A model generated the notes under the pieces. It was not told the origin of the DNA and searched no databases. It saw nothing but the letters and a program-made list of their open reading frames with translations. A DNA stretch of 64,000 nucleotides from NCBI GenBank assembly GCA_902476355.1, contig CABSCS010000003.1, positions 1 to 64,000 of the forward strand. Reading direction: 5' to 3'. The position numbers and the translations under genes are program-made. Shown one piece after another: positions 30,130 through 39,167 of this stretch; position 1 is the first letter of the stretch; every line of letters starts with the position of its first letter. The DNA comes from UMGS2069 sp900557585 (lineage in GTDB: Bacteria > Bacillota > Clostridia > Christensenellales > UBA1242).

Positions 30130-30159
30130 AATATAACACTATTTTTTCATGTTTGGCAA
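30130..30159 (-). promoter_or_regulatory. pilin promoter
   Basis: TTGCCA (30154-30159) and TTATAT/TATATT (30130-30136) on the minus strand, spaced 17-18 nt, about 28 nt before the first pilin ATG. Confidence 0.65.
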
Positions 30160-30211
30160 GCATAAATTGCATTTTTATGCGTAAAAAAATAAAAAAACAA
30201 GCATAATTTGT

Positions 30212-30240
30212 TTGCAGGATATAATTTGAATGTGTATAAT
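30212..30240 (+). promoter_or_regulatory. coupling-protein promoter
   Basis: TTGCAG (30212-30217), 17-nt spacer, TATAAT (30235-30240). This fits a start near 30247 and a 24-nt leader carrying a GAGG site before the ATG at 30271. Confidence 0.75.
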
Positions 30241-30270
30241 ATTTTTAGTTATCAAAATATAGAGGTTACT

Positions 30271-32244
30271 ATGGCAGATAAAAAAACAATCAAAGATAAC
30301 ATTATGAAATATCTTTTTTTCACAATTCTTGCAGCGGTTCTTTCCTTTCTTATTGCTTCAACATTCGTAACCATGCTTTCACCAGAAGGCCTTTCAGTAC
30401 GAGGAATAATTAAAAACCTTTCAAACAATGACACAGTTTTCTGGGGTCTTATTATGTTTGCAATTTCATTTTTGCTCGTAATTTTGATGAAACCAAACAA
30501 GTCCAAGCCTAAACTTAAAGGTAAAGACAAAATGGAAAATCAACGTTTCTTGAACGAAAACGAACTTGACAGCAACTTTAAACATTGCATGTGGAGCGAT
30601 CTTCCAAATTTCAGCCATATGGGTCTCCCATTCCGTGCAGTCAGAAAAGGAAACAACATAAAAATCCATTTCACTTCTGAATGCCACATTATCATTGTTG
30701 GTGCAACTGGTACTGGTAAAACCGTTTCATTCATTGAACCTGCAATCCAAATTCTTGGACATCTTAAAAACAAACCATCAATGTTTATCACCGACTGTAA
30801 AGGTGAACTTTATTCAAGACACAGCAAAATGTTAAAAGACCAAGGATACAACCTTATGCTCCTTGACCTTTCTGAGCCATACAATTCTATCAGATGGAAT
30901 CCTCTTGAAGAAATCTATGACCACTGGCAAAGACAACTTCATCTTGAAGAAGAAATCTTGCGTCACACAAACGACAACGTCAAAAACTATAATTTTATCA
31001 AAGTTGGCGAAATTGACAATGCTGAATGGTACGAATTTGACGGAAAAGCCTTCTCAACTCTTAAAGCAGCACTCATGGAGGTTGAACTTAATAAAACCAT
31101 CATCAAAGATAAGTGCTATGAAGACCTTCTTGATATTGCAAGCACAATATGTACAATTGACAACCAAAATGACCCAAGTTGGGAAAAAGGTGCAAGAGAC
31201 TATTTCTATGCAGTTTTAATCGCAATGCTTGAAGATAGTGAAAATGATTCTCTTGGAATGACAAAAGAACGTTTCAATTTTTATAACGCATATAAAATTG
31301 CAATGAATAAAGATGACGACTTTGAAGTTGTAAAACAATACTTCTCTGGCAGAAGCCCAATTTCAAGAACAAAACAACTTTCAGCAAACATCACTCAAAC
31401 CAACGCAAAAACCACAAGAGATGGTTTCATGTCAACCCTTAACACTAAACTTGCAATGTTTGCAGACAGTGGAATTTGCTATTTAACTTCTAAAAACGAA
31501 GTAAATTTCTATAATTTCGATGACCAACCAACTGCATTCTTCATTAAAATTCCAGATGAAATGGCAACAAGATACACCCTTGCATCCATTATTATCGCAA
31601 ATTCATACAAAAAGTTTGTTGCAAAAGCAAGAGATAACGGCAAATATATCAAAGGCAACCAAGTATGCCTCAAACGCCCACTTATGTATATTATGGACGA
31701 GTTTGCAAACCTTCCAAAAGTATATGAACTTGAAAAGAACATTACAGTTTCACGTTCAAGACACATTTTTTTCAATATGGTTATTCAATCATATTCACAA
31801 CTTGAAGGTGTTTATGGAAAGGAAAATGCAAGTACAATCAAAGGAAACTGCAAAGCAACTGTATTCCTTGGAACACCAGACCTTGAAACAAGAAAATCAT
31901 TTTCAGACGAACTTGGCTCATATACAATTGAAACATCAAGCATAAACTCTCCTGACAAAAAAGGAAAAGATTCAAGTGGTCCATCAACAACAACTTCATT
32001 TCAAACAATCCCACTCATCTACCCTTCAGACCTCGACAAATTGCCTCTTGGTGAAAACATTACTAAAATCTTTCAAAGTTATCCTGTAAGATCAACAATT
32101 ACACCATATTTCAAATGTATGGACATCTATGAAATTGGTGCATATCAACAACCATATATCCCAGGAAGAAAATTCAACGAACAAGAAGTTTATTATGATA
32201 TTCGCAGAAGAAACCGTATTGTTCTTTCCTATGATGATGAATAG
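30271..32244 (+). CDS. virD4: VirD4/TraG-type coupling ATPase
   Basis: 657 aa from the ATG at 30271; an earlier in-frame start at 30208 lies upstream of the promoter. Two N-terminal membrane segments (about residues 12-36 and 50-68) anchor the protein. A cytoplasmic ATPase follows, with Walker A VGATGTGKT (about 143-151) and a Walker B-type YIMDEFANLPK (about 472-482), both typical of TraG/TraD coupling proteins. These recruit substrates, DNA-relaxase complexes or effector proteins, to the secretion channel. No relaxase is seen nearby, so protein export is worth considering. Transcribed divergently from the pilins and followed by a terminator. Confidence 0.93.
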   Translation: MADKKTIKDNIMKYLFFTILAAVLSFLIASTFVTMLSPEGLSVRGIIKNLSNNDTVFWGLIMFAISFLLVILMKPNKSKPKLKGKDKMENQRFLNENELDSNFKHCMWSDLPNFSHMGLPFRAVRKGNNIKIHFTSECHIIIVGATGTGKTVSFIEPAIQILGHLKNKPSMFITDCKGELYSRHSKMLKDQGYNLMLLDLSEPYNSIRWNPLEEIYDHWQRQLHLEEEILRHTNDNVKNYNFIKVGEIDNAEWYEFDGKAFSTLKAALMEVELNKTIIKDKCYEDLLDIASTICTIDNQNDPSWEKGARDYFYAVLIAMLEDSENDSLGMTKERFNFYNAYKIAMNKDDDFEVVKQYFSGRSPISRTKQLSANITQTNAKTTRDGFMSTLNTKLAMFADSGICYLTSKNEVNFYNFDDQPTAFFIKIPDEMATRYTLASIIIANSYKKFVAKARDNGKYIKGNQVCLKRPLMYIMDEFANLPKVYELEKNITVSRSRHIFFNMVIQSYSQLEGVYGKENASTIKGNCKATVFLGTPDLETRKSFSDELGSYTIETSSINSPDKKGKDSSGPSTTTSFQTIPLIYPSDLDKLPLGENITKIFQSYPVRSTITPYFKCMDIYEIGAYQQPYIPGRKFNEQEVYYDIRRRNRIVLSYDDE

Positions 32245-32250
32245 AAACAA

Positions 32251-32280
32251 AAACTCAACCGCTTGGTTGAGTTTTTTTTA
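32251..32280 (+). terminator. terminator after virD4
   Basis: ACTCAACC/GGTTGAGT stem with a 4-nt loop and an 8-T run. Confidence 0.9.
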
Positions 32281-32386
32281 TTGCAAAAATCAAATTTCAC
32301 GCCTTTCAAAAATGCATAAAAGTTTTTATAAAATGTAAACTAATTGTATATTTATAAAATATATTTCAAAATCATGTCCAAATTAT

Positions 32387-32415
32387 TTGCGAAATATGTC
32401 GCCTTGTGATAAAAT
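32387..32415 (+). promoter_or_regulatory. promoter for a leaderless start of the surface-protein gene
   Basis: TTGCGA (32387-32392), 17-nt spacer, TAAAAT (32410-32415). The ATG at 32423 begins 7 nt after the -10 element, which is where transcription should start, and no Shine-Dalgarno site precedes it. Confidence 0.6.
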
Positions 32416-32422
32416 TTGTGTA

Positions 32423-34213
32423 ATGGAAAATAGGAACAAGAAAAATTCTTTGATAGCATCATTGCTTTTGTTTGCAAGTTTGTTTGCAATCTTTTTCGCA
32501 TGCATCTCTATTTGTTTCACGCCACTTTCAATATCTGTTGCAGAAGAAACCGTTTCTCCTGTTGCCGATGAAGAACAAACCAAGAAAAAAGACATTTTTG
32601 AAATTTTGGATTATTTCGACATTTCACAAGAAGGCTATATCTTCAAAAAAAATGATTTCATCACAAACTATGGTTCAAACGGAAACAGCCTTGCGCTCTA
32701 CACCAACCGAACCGTTACAATAAACACTGTTGAACCAGCAAACGGAAACCTTACATACACCTTTTCTGTTGCAATCAACTCTCTCACAACAATAAAACAA
32801 CTTGAAGACAATGGCTATATCTATCGCGACCCACTTAACAATGAAATTATCTCATATGTTCTTGATATCAACGGCAAAACCGACGACATTGAAAACTATA
32901 TCTATTTGAACCTTGAAATTCACTATCCTCCTTCCGAGGACAGACCTGGTGGATACAACGAAACACTTGAACTTCCATTTTATATTGTTCAAACTCCAAC
33001 AAACTTTGAAAAAGAAAATTCAAGTGCAACAAACGAGTTCATTTTGTGGAAATATGTATACAACAACCAACCAATTACAACAACAGCACCAGGAAACGGC
33101 GAAACTTTCACAACCTTGAACCTCACCTTCCCATCTGGAACAAAACTTAACCCAGTTTATGTAAAGTTCATCTATTGCGGAGAGCACTATGAAATTTATC
33201 GCTATTCATATGAAGAAGCCGGCGAAAAAATTACAAAAACATTCAACTCTGCAAACGATGAAGAAATCGACATTACTGAACTTTCATTCAATAAATCTGG
33301 AACCTATACAGTTCGCATTTTCGATAAAACTGTAAATTCCTCTTGTCCAAACAAGAACTTCTATGAATATAAGTTCATTATCAAAAACACTTCCCTTTCA
33401 ACTGACGGATTTTTCATTAACGCCCAAGACGAAAGCGGAAATCCAATCATGAACGGACAATACACCAACAGCAATGTTACAACAATTTTCGAAAACTGGA
33501 CATCAGATTTCAAAAGCCAAGTGCACAAAATCACAGTGATTCGTGCATATCAACCATCAATCAGTGAAAACATTCCTGTTGAAAAAACCTATCTTCCAGA
33601 AGAACTTCCTTCTTCTCTCACCTTTTCAGAAGACGGAACCTATGACATTAAATTTGAAAACCGCCGTGGCGACATTTTATCAGAATATAAATTTGTTATC
33701 ACAAAAAGCATTAAAACCTCTTTCAAAATTGGCGACACAATCTATCGCATTGCCGATGACGAGGCATCAAACGAAACAAAAGAATTTTCAATTGATAACA
33801 CAGCAACTTCAACCTATAATGGAATTCTTGGAAAAACAAACTTCTCCTTCAACATTCTTGTTGCGCGAAGCGAACCAAGCATTGTTGGTGTTTCAAACAA
33901 CGAAAGAACTTCAAATGCAGTGAACCTTAAGGTTTATGGCGTTGGAAAAATTGATGTTTACATTTCTTTGAACGGAACTCAAATGATGCTTGAAACCGAA
34001 TATGAAAACGGAGGACGCCTTCCAACCCTTACAGAGCAAGGAAGTTATTTCATTAAAGTTACCGACGAAATGGGTTCTGTAACAACAAAAACCTTCACAG
34101 TTACAATGAAACTTAACACAGCATCTATTATCTTGATTGTAATTGCATCAATCGCACTTGTCGGACTTGTTGTGTTCATCATCTTCTCTCGTGGAAAAGT
34201 TAAAGTTAGATAG
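32423..34213 (+). CDS. membrane-anchored surface protein of the secretion locus
   Basis: 596 aa from the ATG at 32423. The N-terminus is a signal peptide (basic ENRNKK, then a hydrophobic core to about residue 36, likely cut near SVAEE). About 530 extracellular residues rich in Thr, Asn, Tyr and Ser follow, with spaced GTYTVRIFDK- and GTYDIKFENR-like strands that suggest tandem Ig-like beta-sandwich domains. A single C-terminal membrane segment (about 563-588) ends in a short basic tail (RGKVKVR). The topology fits a wall-spanning adhesin or a structural part of the secretion machine. I do not recognise the family. It follows virD4 by 178 nt but has its own promoter and terminator. Confidence 0.8.
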   Translation: MENRNKKNSLIASLLLFASLFAIFFACISICFTPLSISVAEETVSPVADEEQTKKKDIFEILDYFDISQEGYIFKKNDFITNYGSNGNSLALYTNRTVTINTVEPANGNLTYTFSVAINSLTTIKQLEDNGYIYRDPLNNEIISYVLDINGKTDDIENYIYLNLEIHYPPSEDRPGGYNETLELPFYIVQTPTNFEKENSSATNEFILWKYVYNNQPITTTAPGNGETFTTLNLTFPSGTKLNPVYVKFIYCGEHYEIYRYSYEEAGEKITKTFNSANDEEIDITELSFNKSGTYTVRIFDKTVNSSCPNKNFYEYKFIIKNTSLSTDGFFINAQDESGNPIMNGQYTNSNVTTIFENWTSDFKSQVHKITVIRAYQPSISENIPVEKTYLPEELPSSLTFSEDGTYDIKFENRRGDILSEYKFVITKSIKTSFKIGDTIYRIADDEASNETKEFSIDNTATSTYNGILGKTNFSFNILVARSEPSIVGVSNNERTSNAVNLKVYGVGKIDVYISLNGTQMMLETEYENGGRLPTLTEQGSYFIKVTDEMGSVTTKTFTVTMKLNTASIILIVIASIALVGLVVFIIFSRGKVKVR

Positions 34214-34215
34214 AA

Positions 34216-34245
34216 AAAAGGCTTGCAAAACGCAAGTCTTTTTTA
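34216..34245 (+). terminator. terminator after the surface-protein gene
   Basis: GGCTTGC/GCAAGTC stem with an AAAAC loop and T-run, 3 nt after the stop. Confidence 0.85.
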
Positions 34246-34571
34246 TTGCCTGTTTTTTTGTCTGTCACTAGCAATTGCTCAATTTTTCCACTATGCAAAC
34301 CCTTACCTTACTATTCACTTTTTGTGATAATCATCTTTTATGCTTCCTCATTATATTTATAGTTCTTCTGCTGTTTTTTCAAAAACAATATAACAAATAA
34401 ATGATTTTTTTTGAATTTTGCCCTGAAGAGTTTCAAAAAAACATCTTATTTAAAATTAAAACAACCATTTCACCAACTTTGCCGGTTTAGCCACGCATAT
34501 ATGATTTCACAATATAAAAAACACTTGTGCATTCAATAACCAGTTTACATTGATATTTCATATCATGAAAC
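34246..34571. other. intergenic region without a gene
   Basis: About 325 nt of AT-rich DNA between the secretion locus and murI. I see no coding frame, repeat or tRNA here. A TATCAT element lies 5 nt before the murI ATG without a convincing -35 partner. Confidence 0.5.
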
Positions 34572-35345
34572 ATGGACAAAAGCATTCTTTTTTATGACAG
34601 TGGAATTGGCGGTCTTTCCACCCTTGCAAAAACCATTCAAATTCTTCCAAATGAAAAATATATCTATTTTGCCGACAACCTGCACGTTCCCTATGGCAAC
34701 CGCACAAATCAAGAAATTTGCGACCTTGTTTATGCAAATATTTTGGCACTTTTAAAGCGTTTTAAAGTCAAACTTATTGTGATTGCATGCAACACCGCAA
34801 CAAGCCTTGCAATTGACTTTTTGCGTTCAAAAATCCAACTTCCAATAATTGGAATAGAGCCCGCTGTGCGCGTTGCCGAAAAGAAAAGCAAAACCAAAGA
34901 GATTTTGGTGATTGCAACAAAAGCAACAATTTGTTCAAAGCGCTATTTTTTGCTTTCAAAATCAGTTTCATGCAAAGTTCACTCTTGCTTTTTGCCATCT
35001 CTTGCAAGCAAAATTGAACGTGGACTTATTTTTGGCGGATTGAACATTGATGCTGAAACAAATTTCATCAAAAAAACTCTTGAAAAATTTCCAAATATCG
35101 ACCAAATCGTGCTTGGTTGCACACATTATAGCCTTGCCCAAGATAAACTGAAAGAACAAATAAATATTCCGCTTTCAGATGGCAATTTTGGCGTTGCAAA
35201 AAACATTAAACGCACTCTTGAAAAACAAAACATTCTTCGAAAAGAAGGGTTTTTAAACCTTCAAATTGTTTTGTCCAAAAACAGCCCTCTTCTTTCAAAA
35301 AAATATCATGAAATTATAGAAAAACAAATATTGCACCAGTCTTAA
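34572..35345 (+). CDS. murI: glutamate racemase
   Basis: 257 aa; makes D-glutamate for peptidoglycan from L-glutamate without a cofactor. The N-terminal YDSGIGGLS holds the substrate-binding Asp-Ser pair; the two catalytic Cys lie in ACNTATS (about residue 74) and LGCTHY (about residue 180). PYGNRT, another family signature, is present near residue 41. No Shine-Dalgarno site precedes the ATG. It is the first housekeeping gene to the right of the secretion locus. Confidence 0.95.
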   Translation: MDKSILFYDSGIGGLSTLAKTIQILPNEKYIYFADNLHVPYGNRTNQEICDLVYANILALLKRFKVKLIVIACNTATSLAIDFLRSKIQLPIIGIEPAVRVAEKKSKTKEILVIATKATICSKRYFLLSKSVSCKVHSCFLPSLASKIERGLIFGGLNIDAETNFIKKTLEKFPNIDQIVLGCTHYSLAQDKLKEQINIPLSDGNFGVAKNIKRTLEKQNILRKEGFLNLQIVLSKNSPLLSKKYHEIIEKQILHQS

Positions 35346-35376
35346 CCTAAAAAATTGCAATATTTTCATATTTTAC

Positions 35377-35405
35377 TTGCAAATTGGCAATGTGTGTGCT
35401 AAAAT
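35377..35405 (+). promoter_or_regulatory. rpsT promoter
   Basis: TTGCAA (35377-35382), 17-nt spacer, TAAAAT (35400-35405), about 33 nt before the rpsT ATG. Confidence 0.7.
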
Positions 35406-35437
35406 TACACTCGAATTAAAAATAAAGGAGAACAAGC

Positions 35438-35890
35438 ATGCCTAACATTAAATCTGCAAAGAAAAGAGTTGATCTTAATGAGAAAAATAAAGCAATGAAC
35501 AAGTCATATAAATCTGAACTTGCAACTGCAATGAAAAAATATGTTAAAGCAGTTGAAGCCGGAGATAAAGACCTTGCAACAAAATTGTTGCCTGAAACAT
35601 TTGCTATTCTTGATAAGAATGTTGCAAGAAACATCATTCACAAAAACAAGGCTGACAGAAAAAAGGCTGAATTTAACGGAATGCTTCAAAAAATGAACGC
35701 AAAAGTTGAAGAACCAAAAAAGGCTGTAAAGGCTGAAAAAGTTGAAGCAACAAAAGTTGAAGTTGAAGAAAAAGCAGAACCTGCTAAAAAACCTGCAAGA
35801 AAAACTGCAACCAAAAAAGCAACTGAAACCGACGCTGAAAAACCTGCAAAGAAAACAACAAGAAAAACTGCAACTAAAAAAGCGGAATAG
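35438..35890 (+). CDS. rpsT: ribosomal protein S20 with a long basic C-terminal tail
   Basis: The first 85-90 residues are ordinary S20 (PNIKSAKKRV at the start; NVARNIIHKNKADRKKAEF near residues 64-82), which binds the 5' domain of 16S rRNA. The protein then continues for about 60 residues that are unusual for S20: a Glu/Lys/Val linker and histone-H1-like repeats of the type AKKPARKTATKKA, twice. The tail is in frame, ends at a clear stop, and the gene has a normal AAGGAG site and a terminator. Such tails occur on other ribosomal and DNA-binding proteins of related bacteria, possibly as nucleic-acid-binding extensions. Confidence 0.95.
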   Translation: MPNIKSAKKRVDLNEKNKAMNKSYKSELATAMKKYVKAVEAGDKDLATKLLPETFAILDKNVARNIIHKNKADRKKAEFNGMLQKMNAKVEEPKKAVKAEKVEATKVEVEEKAEPAKKPARKTATKKATETDAEKPAKKTTRKTATKKAE

Positions 35891-35900
35891 TTCTTTATAA

Positions 35901-35930
35901 AAATCGCACTCAAATTTGAGTGCTTTTTTT
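35901..35930 (+). terminator. terminator after rpsT
   Basis: Perfect GCACTCAAATTTGAGTGC palindrome followed by seven T. Confidence 0.9.
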
Positions 35931-36139
35931 ATGCCCGTTTCTCCCCCACCAAATCACAAAATCACGTTCCAACGCCGTGTTACAACATAAATATATTCAA
36001 TATGAGAAGAAATTCATAAAAAATAGACCGTTTTAACACAAACAGTTTAACAAAACTTGCAATGTTTCCATATTGCACACGAACTCACAATGCTTCAATG
36101 AATATAAAATTTACAATATTTTCACAAATAAAACGCACA

Positions 36140-36171
36140 AAAAATAAAGCACCAATTGATGCTTTATTTTT
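36140..36171 (-). terminator. terminator after the M28-like gene
   Basis: ATAAAGCA/TGCTTTAT stem with T-run on the minus strand, adjoining the stop. Confidence 0.8.
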
Positions 36172-37572
36172 CTATTTATTATCTTTGTCAGACTTTTCAT
36201 CTGGTTTTTGATTTTCATTTGAAACCTCTTCAGTGTCATTTTTAAGTTTTTGGTCTATAAAATCGTTCAACTCTTCCGAGTCGTCACCAATATTTTTTGC
36301 AATTTTTATTACGATTTTATCAAGGTTATGACCATTCAAAGTCTTTTTGCTTTTGTTTTGAAGAGCATGGAAGATTAAAACGAACACAAACGACATCACC
36401 ATGAACAAAACAATTGTAATGAACACTGCAAGTTTGTCGTTTAGATATACACCATAAAAATCTGCCGAGCCATTATCCTTTTCCATTTCAACAACAAAGT
36501 AGTTGTCAAAAATCAAAGTTTGAAGCGCAGAATACACATTTGCAAGGTTTTGTTTGAAATTAGCATTGCCCTCTATAACATCAATCGTGTCATTTATGGT
36601 ATATGTAATGTTGTCTTTTCCGTCATATTCATTCAGCCCAACAGTGACAAATTTTTCATATGAACCACTGAAAAAGTTGATGACATTTATATTTTTTGCC
36701 ATGAAAACCGCATGGTCACTTTCAAGCCCAACATGGGTGTATGAAAGTCCGTTTGGGCTTTCTTCTGAAAAGTGCATCACATTTTTAAGTTGCAAATTTT
36801 TGAAACTTGGAAGCATTTTTGAAACAAATTTTGTTTGTGAAGAAGAAAATTCGTTCACATAGAAATAGTTGAAATCGCCAAGTCCAATCTTGTCAACATT
36901 TATCACCGCAAGAATATCTTTTGCGCTGGCATTAGAAATGTCTTGCATATAGAATTTTGAACCAGCATAAGAATTGTTGCTTGCGCCAAAGAAAACAATT
37001 TCAATTGTGAAGCCCGCATCCTCTGCGCTGTTTAGATATTTTGCAAACGCAAGCAAGGTTGCAACGCTTGCACCGCTTTCATTCACACCTTCGCTTGCAC
37101 TGATAATTTTTCCGGTTTCTTCGCTTTTTTCAAAAGTGTTTTTGCGAGGAGAAGAATCATAGTGCGTTGCAAGAATAATTTTCTTTTTTGATGCAGTTTC
37201 TGTTGGTTTTCTGAAAACAATGTTTTGTGAAACTTTTGTCATTCCATTTGTTTCCGAAACAAACTCAAACGACTGAACGCCATCTTTTGTTGAAAGGTTG
37301 TTCACCGCCTCAAAGTTTGACAAAAACGACATGCAAGCCCTGATATACATTGCACTGTAATATTCGGCTTTGCTTCCTGGGGTGCGATATACCCTTTCCC
37401 TTTCGGTTTCGCCATGTTGAACAAACTTTAAAAGTTCGTCATATATTTCACTTTCAATTTGAGAAGTGCTTTCTGCCAGAGCAAAAGTTGTTTGAGGCTT
37501 GAAAAATGCAAAGCCACAAACCATCATTAAAAACGCAAACAGACATGCTAAAATTTTTCTTAATCTTTTCAT
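36172..37572 (-). CDS. M28-like peptidase homologue, probably degenerate
   Basis: 466 aa from the ATG at 37572, which overlaps the stop of the upstream gene as ATGA. A signal peptide or anchor spans residues 1-35 (MKRLRKILACLFAFLMMVCG). The M28-like fold follows: ATHYDSSPR, GVNESGASVATLL, EIVFFGASNNSYAGS, INVDKIG and SDHAVFMAKNINVINFFSG. In active M28 enzymes zinc is held by HxD, D, EE, D and H. Here only the first HxD and the later D remain in place; the D of the NDD block is Glu, EE is replaced by SNN, and the final His appears as Tyr (YTINDTID). A membrane segment (about 380-405) and an acidic cytoplasmic tail complete it. It is probably not a zinc peptidase now. Confidence 0.75.
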   Translation of the reverse strand: MKRLRKILACLFAFLMMVCGFAFFKPQTTFALAESTSQIESEIYDELLKFVQHGETERERVYRTPGSKAEYYSAMYIRACMSFLSNFEAVNNLSTKDGVQSFEFVSETNGMTKVSQNIVFRKPTETASKKKIILATHYDSSPRKNTFEKSEETGKIISASEGVNESGASVATLLAFAKYLNSAEDAGFTIEIVFFGASNNSYAGSKFYMQDISNASAKDILAVINVDKIGLGDFNYFYVNEFSSSQTKFVSKMLPSFKNLQLKNVMHFSEESPNGLSYTHVGLESDHAVFMAKNINVINFFSGSYEKFVTVGLNEYDGKDNITYTINDTIDVIEGNANFKQNLANVYSALQTLIFDNYFVVEMEKDNGSADFYGVYLNDKLAVFITIVLFMVMSFVFVLIFHALQNKSKKTLNGHNLDKIVIKIAKNIGDDSEELNDFIDQKLKNDTEEVSNENQKPDEKSDKDNK

Positions 37573-38138
37573 AGCACACCCCACGCAAGAAACACCATTT
37601 CAACAATTTCATAGATAAAAACTGGATATGCCAGTGTTTTAAAAACAAACTGTCCAACAAGTGGTTCAACATATTCTTTGCTTAAATCAAAATATAAAAC
37701 GACAACCAAAAGCATATTGAAAAGCATTTCAAAAATGCATGCATAGGTTGCAAAATATGGAAAGAAAAAGCGAATGTTTAAAATGAATCCCAAAATAAGA
37801 TTTCGAATGATATACCAAAATCTGAACTTGTTTTTCAAAACATCTTTTGGAATCATGAACGAATAAATTGAAAATCCAAGGCAAAAACGATAAACAAAGA
37901 ACAACATTTCAAAAACAAGATAGTCGAAAATTCCTTTCAAAAGCACGTTTCCAAACAGATAAAACGAAAGCGAATCTGTTGGAAAGAAATAATGTACGGC
38001 AGTGTTAATGTCTGTCATTGTTGTGTAAAGATTCAGCCAAATAAAAGACAAAAGCAAAAATACTGGCAAAACAATTTCCAGCACTTTTTGTTTTTTCTTT
38101 TGCTCGGCAAAAGGCAAAGTTGATGAATAAACTGACAT
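37569..38138 (-). CDS. multi-pass membrane protein of unknown function
   Basis: 189 aa with five or so hydrophobic segments (about residues 20-40, 55-80, 80-95, 105-125, 130-150, 165-185) and no soluble domain. I do not recognise a family. It is translationally coupled to the M28-like protein (ATGA overlap) and begins 1 nt after the holA stop, so it belongs to a holA operon by position, though a partnership with the peptidase homologue seems more likely than with replication. Confidence 0.7.
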   Translation of the reverse strand: MSVYSSTLPFAEQKKKQKVLEIVLPVFLLLSFIWLNLYTTMTDINTAVHYFFPTDSLSFYLFGNVLLKGIFDYLVFEMLFFVYRFCLGFSIYSFMIPKDVLKNKFRFWYIIRNLILGFILNIRFFFPYFATYACIFEMLFNMLLVVVLYFDLSKEYVEPLVGQFVFKTLAYPVFIYEIVEMVFLAWGVL

Positions 38139-38139
38139 T

Positions 38140-39114
38140 TTATCCCCTTATCTTTAATATGTTCAAAATAACCTGATACATTGCAATGTCTTCTTTAATT
38201 TTTCCCATTTTAATGTTTCGGTCGGCTTCATAGAGCATGTCTACAATTTTTTTCAAACTTCTTGGCGAGAACACTTTTGCTTGGTTTTTCACCATTTTAA
38301 CGGCATATTCTTTCACCCCAAGAAGCGAAGCAAGTTCAGCATCGGTTTTATCTTTGTTGATGGCAACAAACAAAACACGACGATAGTTGTTGTAAAGTGG
38401 TGTCAAAATTGAAAAACCACCTTTTTTATCATTTGAAAGCGTTTCTGCAAGGTCAAGAGCCTTGAACTTATCATTTTTCGCAATGAACTCTGCGAGTTCA
38501 AAAACTTGATATTCTTTGTCTTCAACAACAAGTTTTTTCACGGTTTCAACCGAAATTTCCTGTCCGTCGGCAAAGTTTATAAGTTTGTCTGCCTCGCCTG
38601 AAATTCTTGTCATGTCGTTATTGCAAAACAAAATCAATGTTTCAAGCGCTTCACGGGTTATTTTTGCCCCCGCCTTTTCAAATTTTGCTTTCAATGTTGA
38701 AACAAGGACATCGGTTGACAATTTATCACAATCAATGGCGCAAATTTGACCCAAATATGGCTTTAAAGCGTCTGACTGATCTGGGCTGAAAAAGATTAAA
38801 ACAGTTTCTTTCATTGGGTTTTTAAGATATGAAAGAAGCCTGTCTTCTTTTGATTTATTTTTAACCGAAAAGTTATTTATCTGAACCAAACGATATTGGT
38901 CAACAAACGGAAAAACGCTTGCGCTTTCAACAATTTCTTGATGCGAAACATTGCTTCCGTCAAGAATCACACAGTTTAGTTCTGCAAGAGAAATTGCAAG
39001 TGCATTTTTGATTTGTTCAAGCGCACTGAAACAAAGATAACGGTCATTGCCCGAAATCAAATAGGCTGGACGAATTTCTTTTTGCAAATCTTTTTTCAAA
39101 TCAACGAATTTCAC
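38140..39114 (-). CDS. holA: DNA polymerase III delta subunit
   Basis: 324 aa. The delta subunit opens the beta clamp within the clamp loader. I place the start at the GTG at 39114, preceded by AAGGAGAA; the open frame extends upstream but that part is Cys-rich nonsense overlapping comEC. Family features include IRPAYLISGNDRYLCFSALE at the N-terminus, the LLSYLKNPMKETVLIFFSPD stretch, and a C-terminal helical domain (MLYEADRNIKMGKIKEDIAMY). Its partner delta' is encoded at 54265-55233. comEC lies 54 nt upstream, an arrangement (comEC-holA) common in Firmicutes. Confidence 0.9.
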   Translation of the reverse strand: MKFVDLKKDLQKEIRPAYLISGNDRYLCFSALEQIKNALAISLAELNCVILDGSNVSHQEIVESASVFPFVDQYRLVQINNFSVKNKSKEDRLLSYLKNPMKETVLIFFSPDQSDALKPYLGQICAIDCDKLSTDVLVSTLKAKFEKAGAKITREALETLILFCNNDMTRISGEADKLINFADGQEISVETVKKLVVEDKEYQVFELAEFIAKNDKFKALDLAETLSNDKKGGFSILTPLYNNYRRVLFVAINKDKTDAELASLLGVKEYAVKMVKNQAKVFSPRSLKKIVDMLYEADRNIKMGKIKEDIAMYQVILNILKIRG

Positions 39115-39167
39115 AGCATTTCTCCTTGAAACTATTTTATCACACACAAAATGCAAAGTAAAGAAAA

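Noticed and set aside
7105..34213. Integrative conjugative element
   Set aside because: No relaxase, integrase, excisionase or bracketing att repeats were seen, and both borders are housekeeping genes. Not fully excluded.
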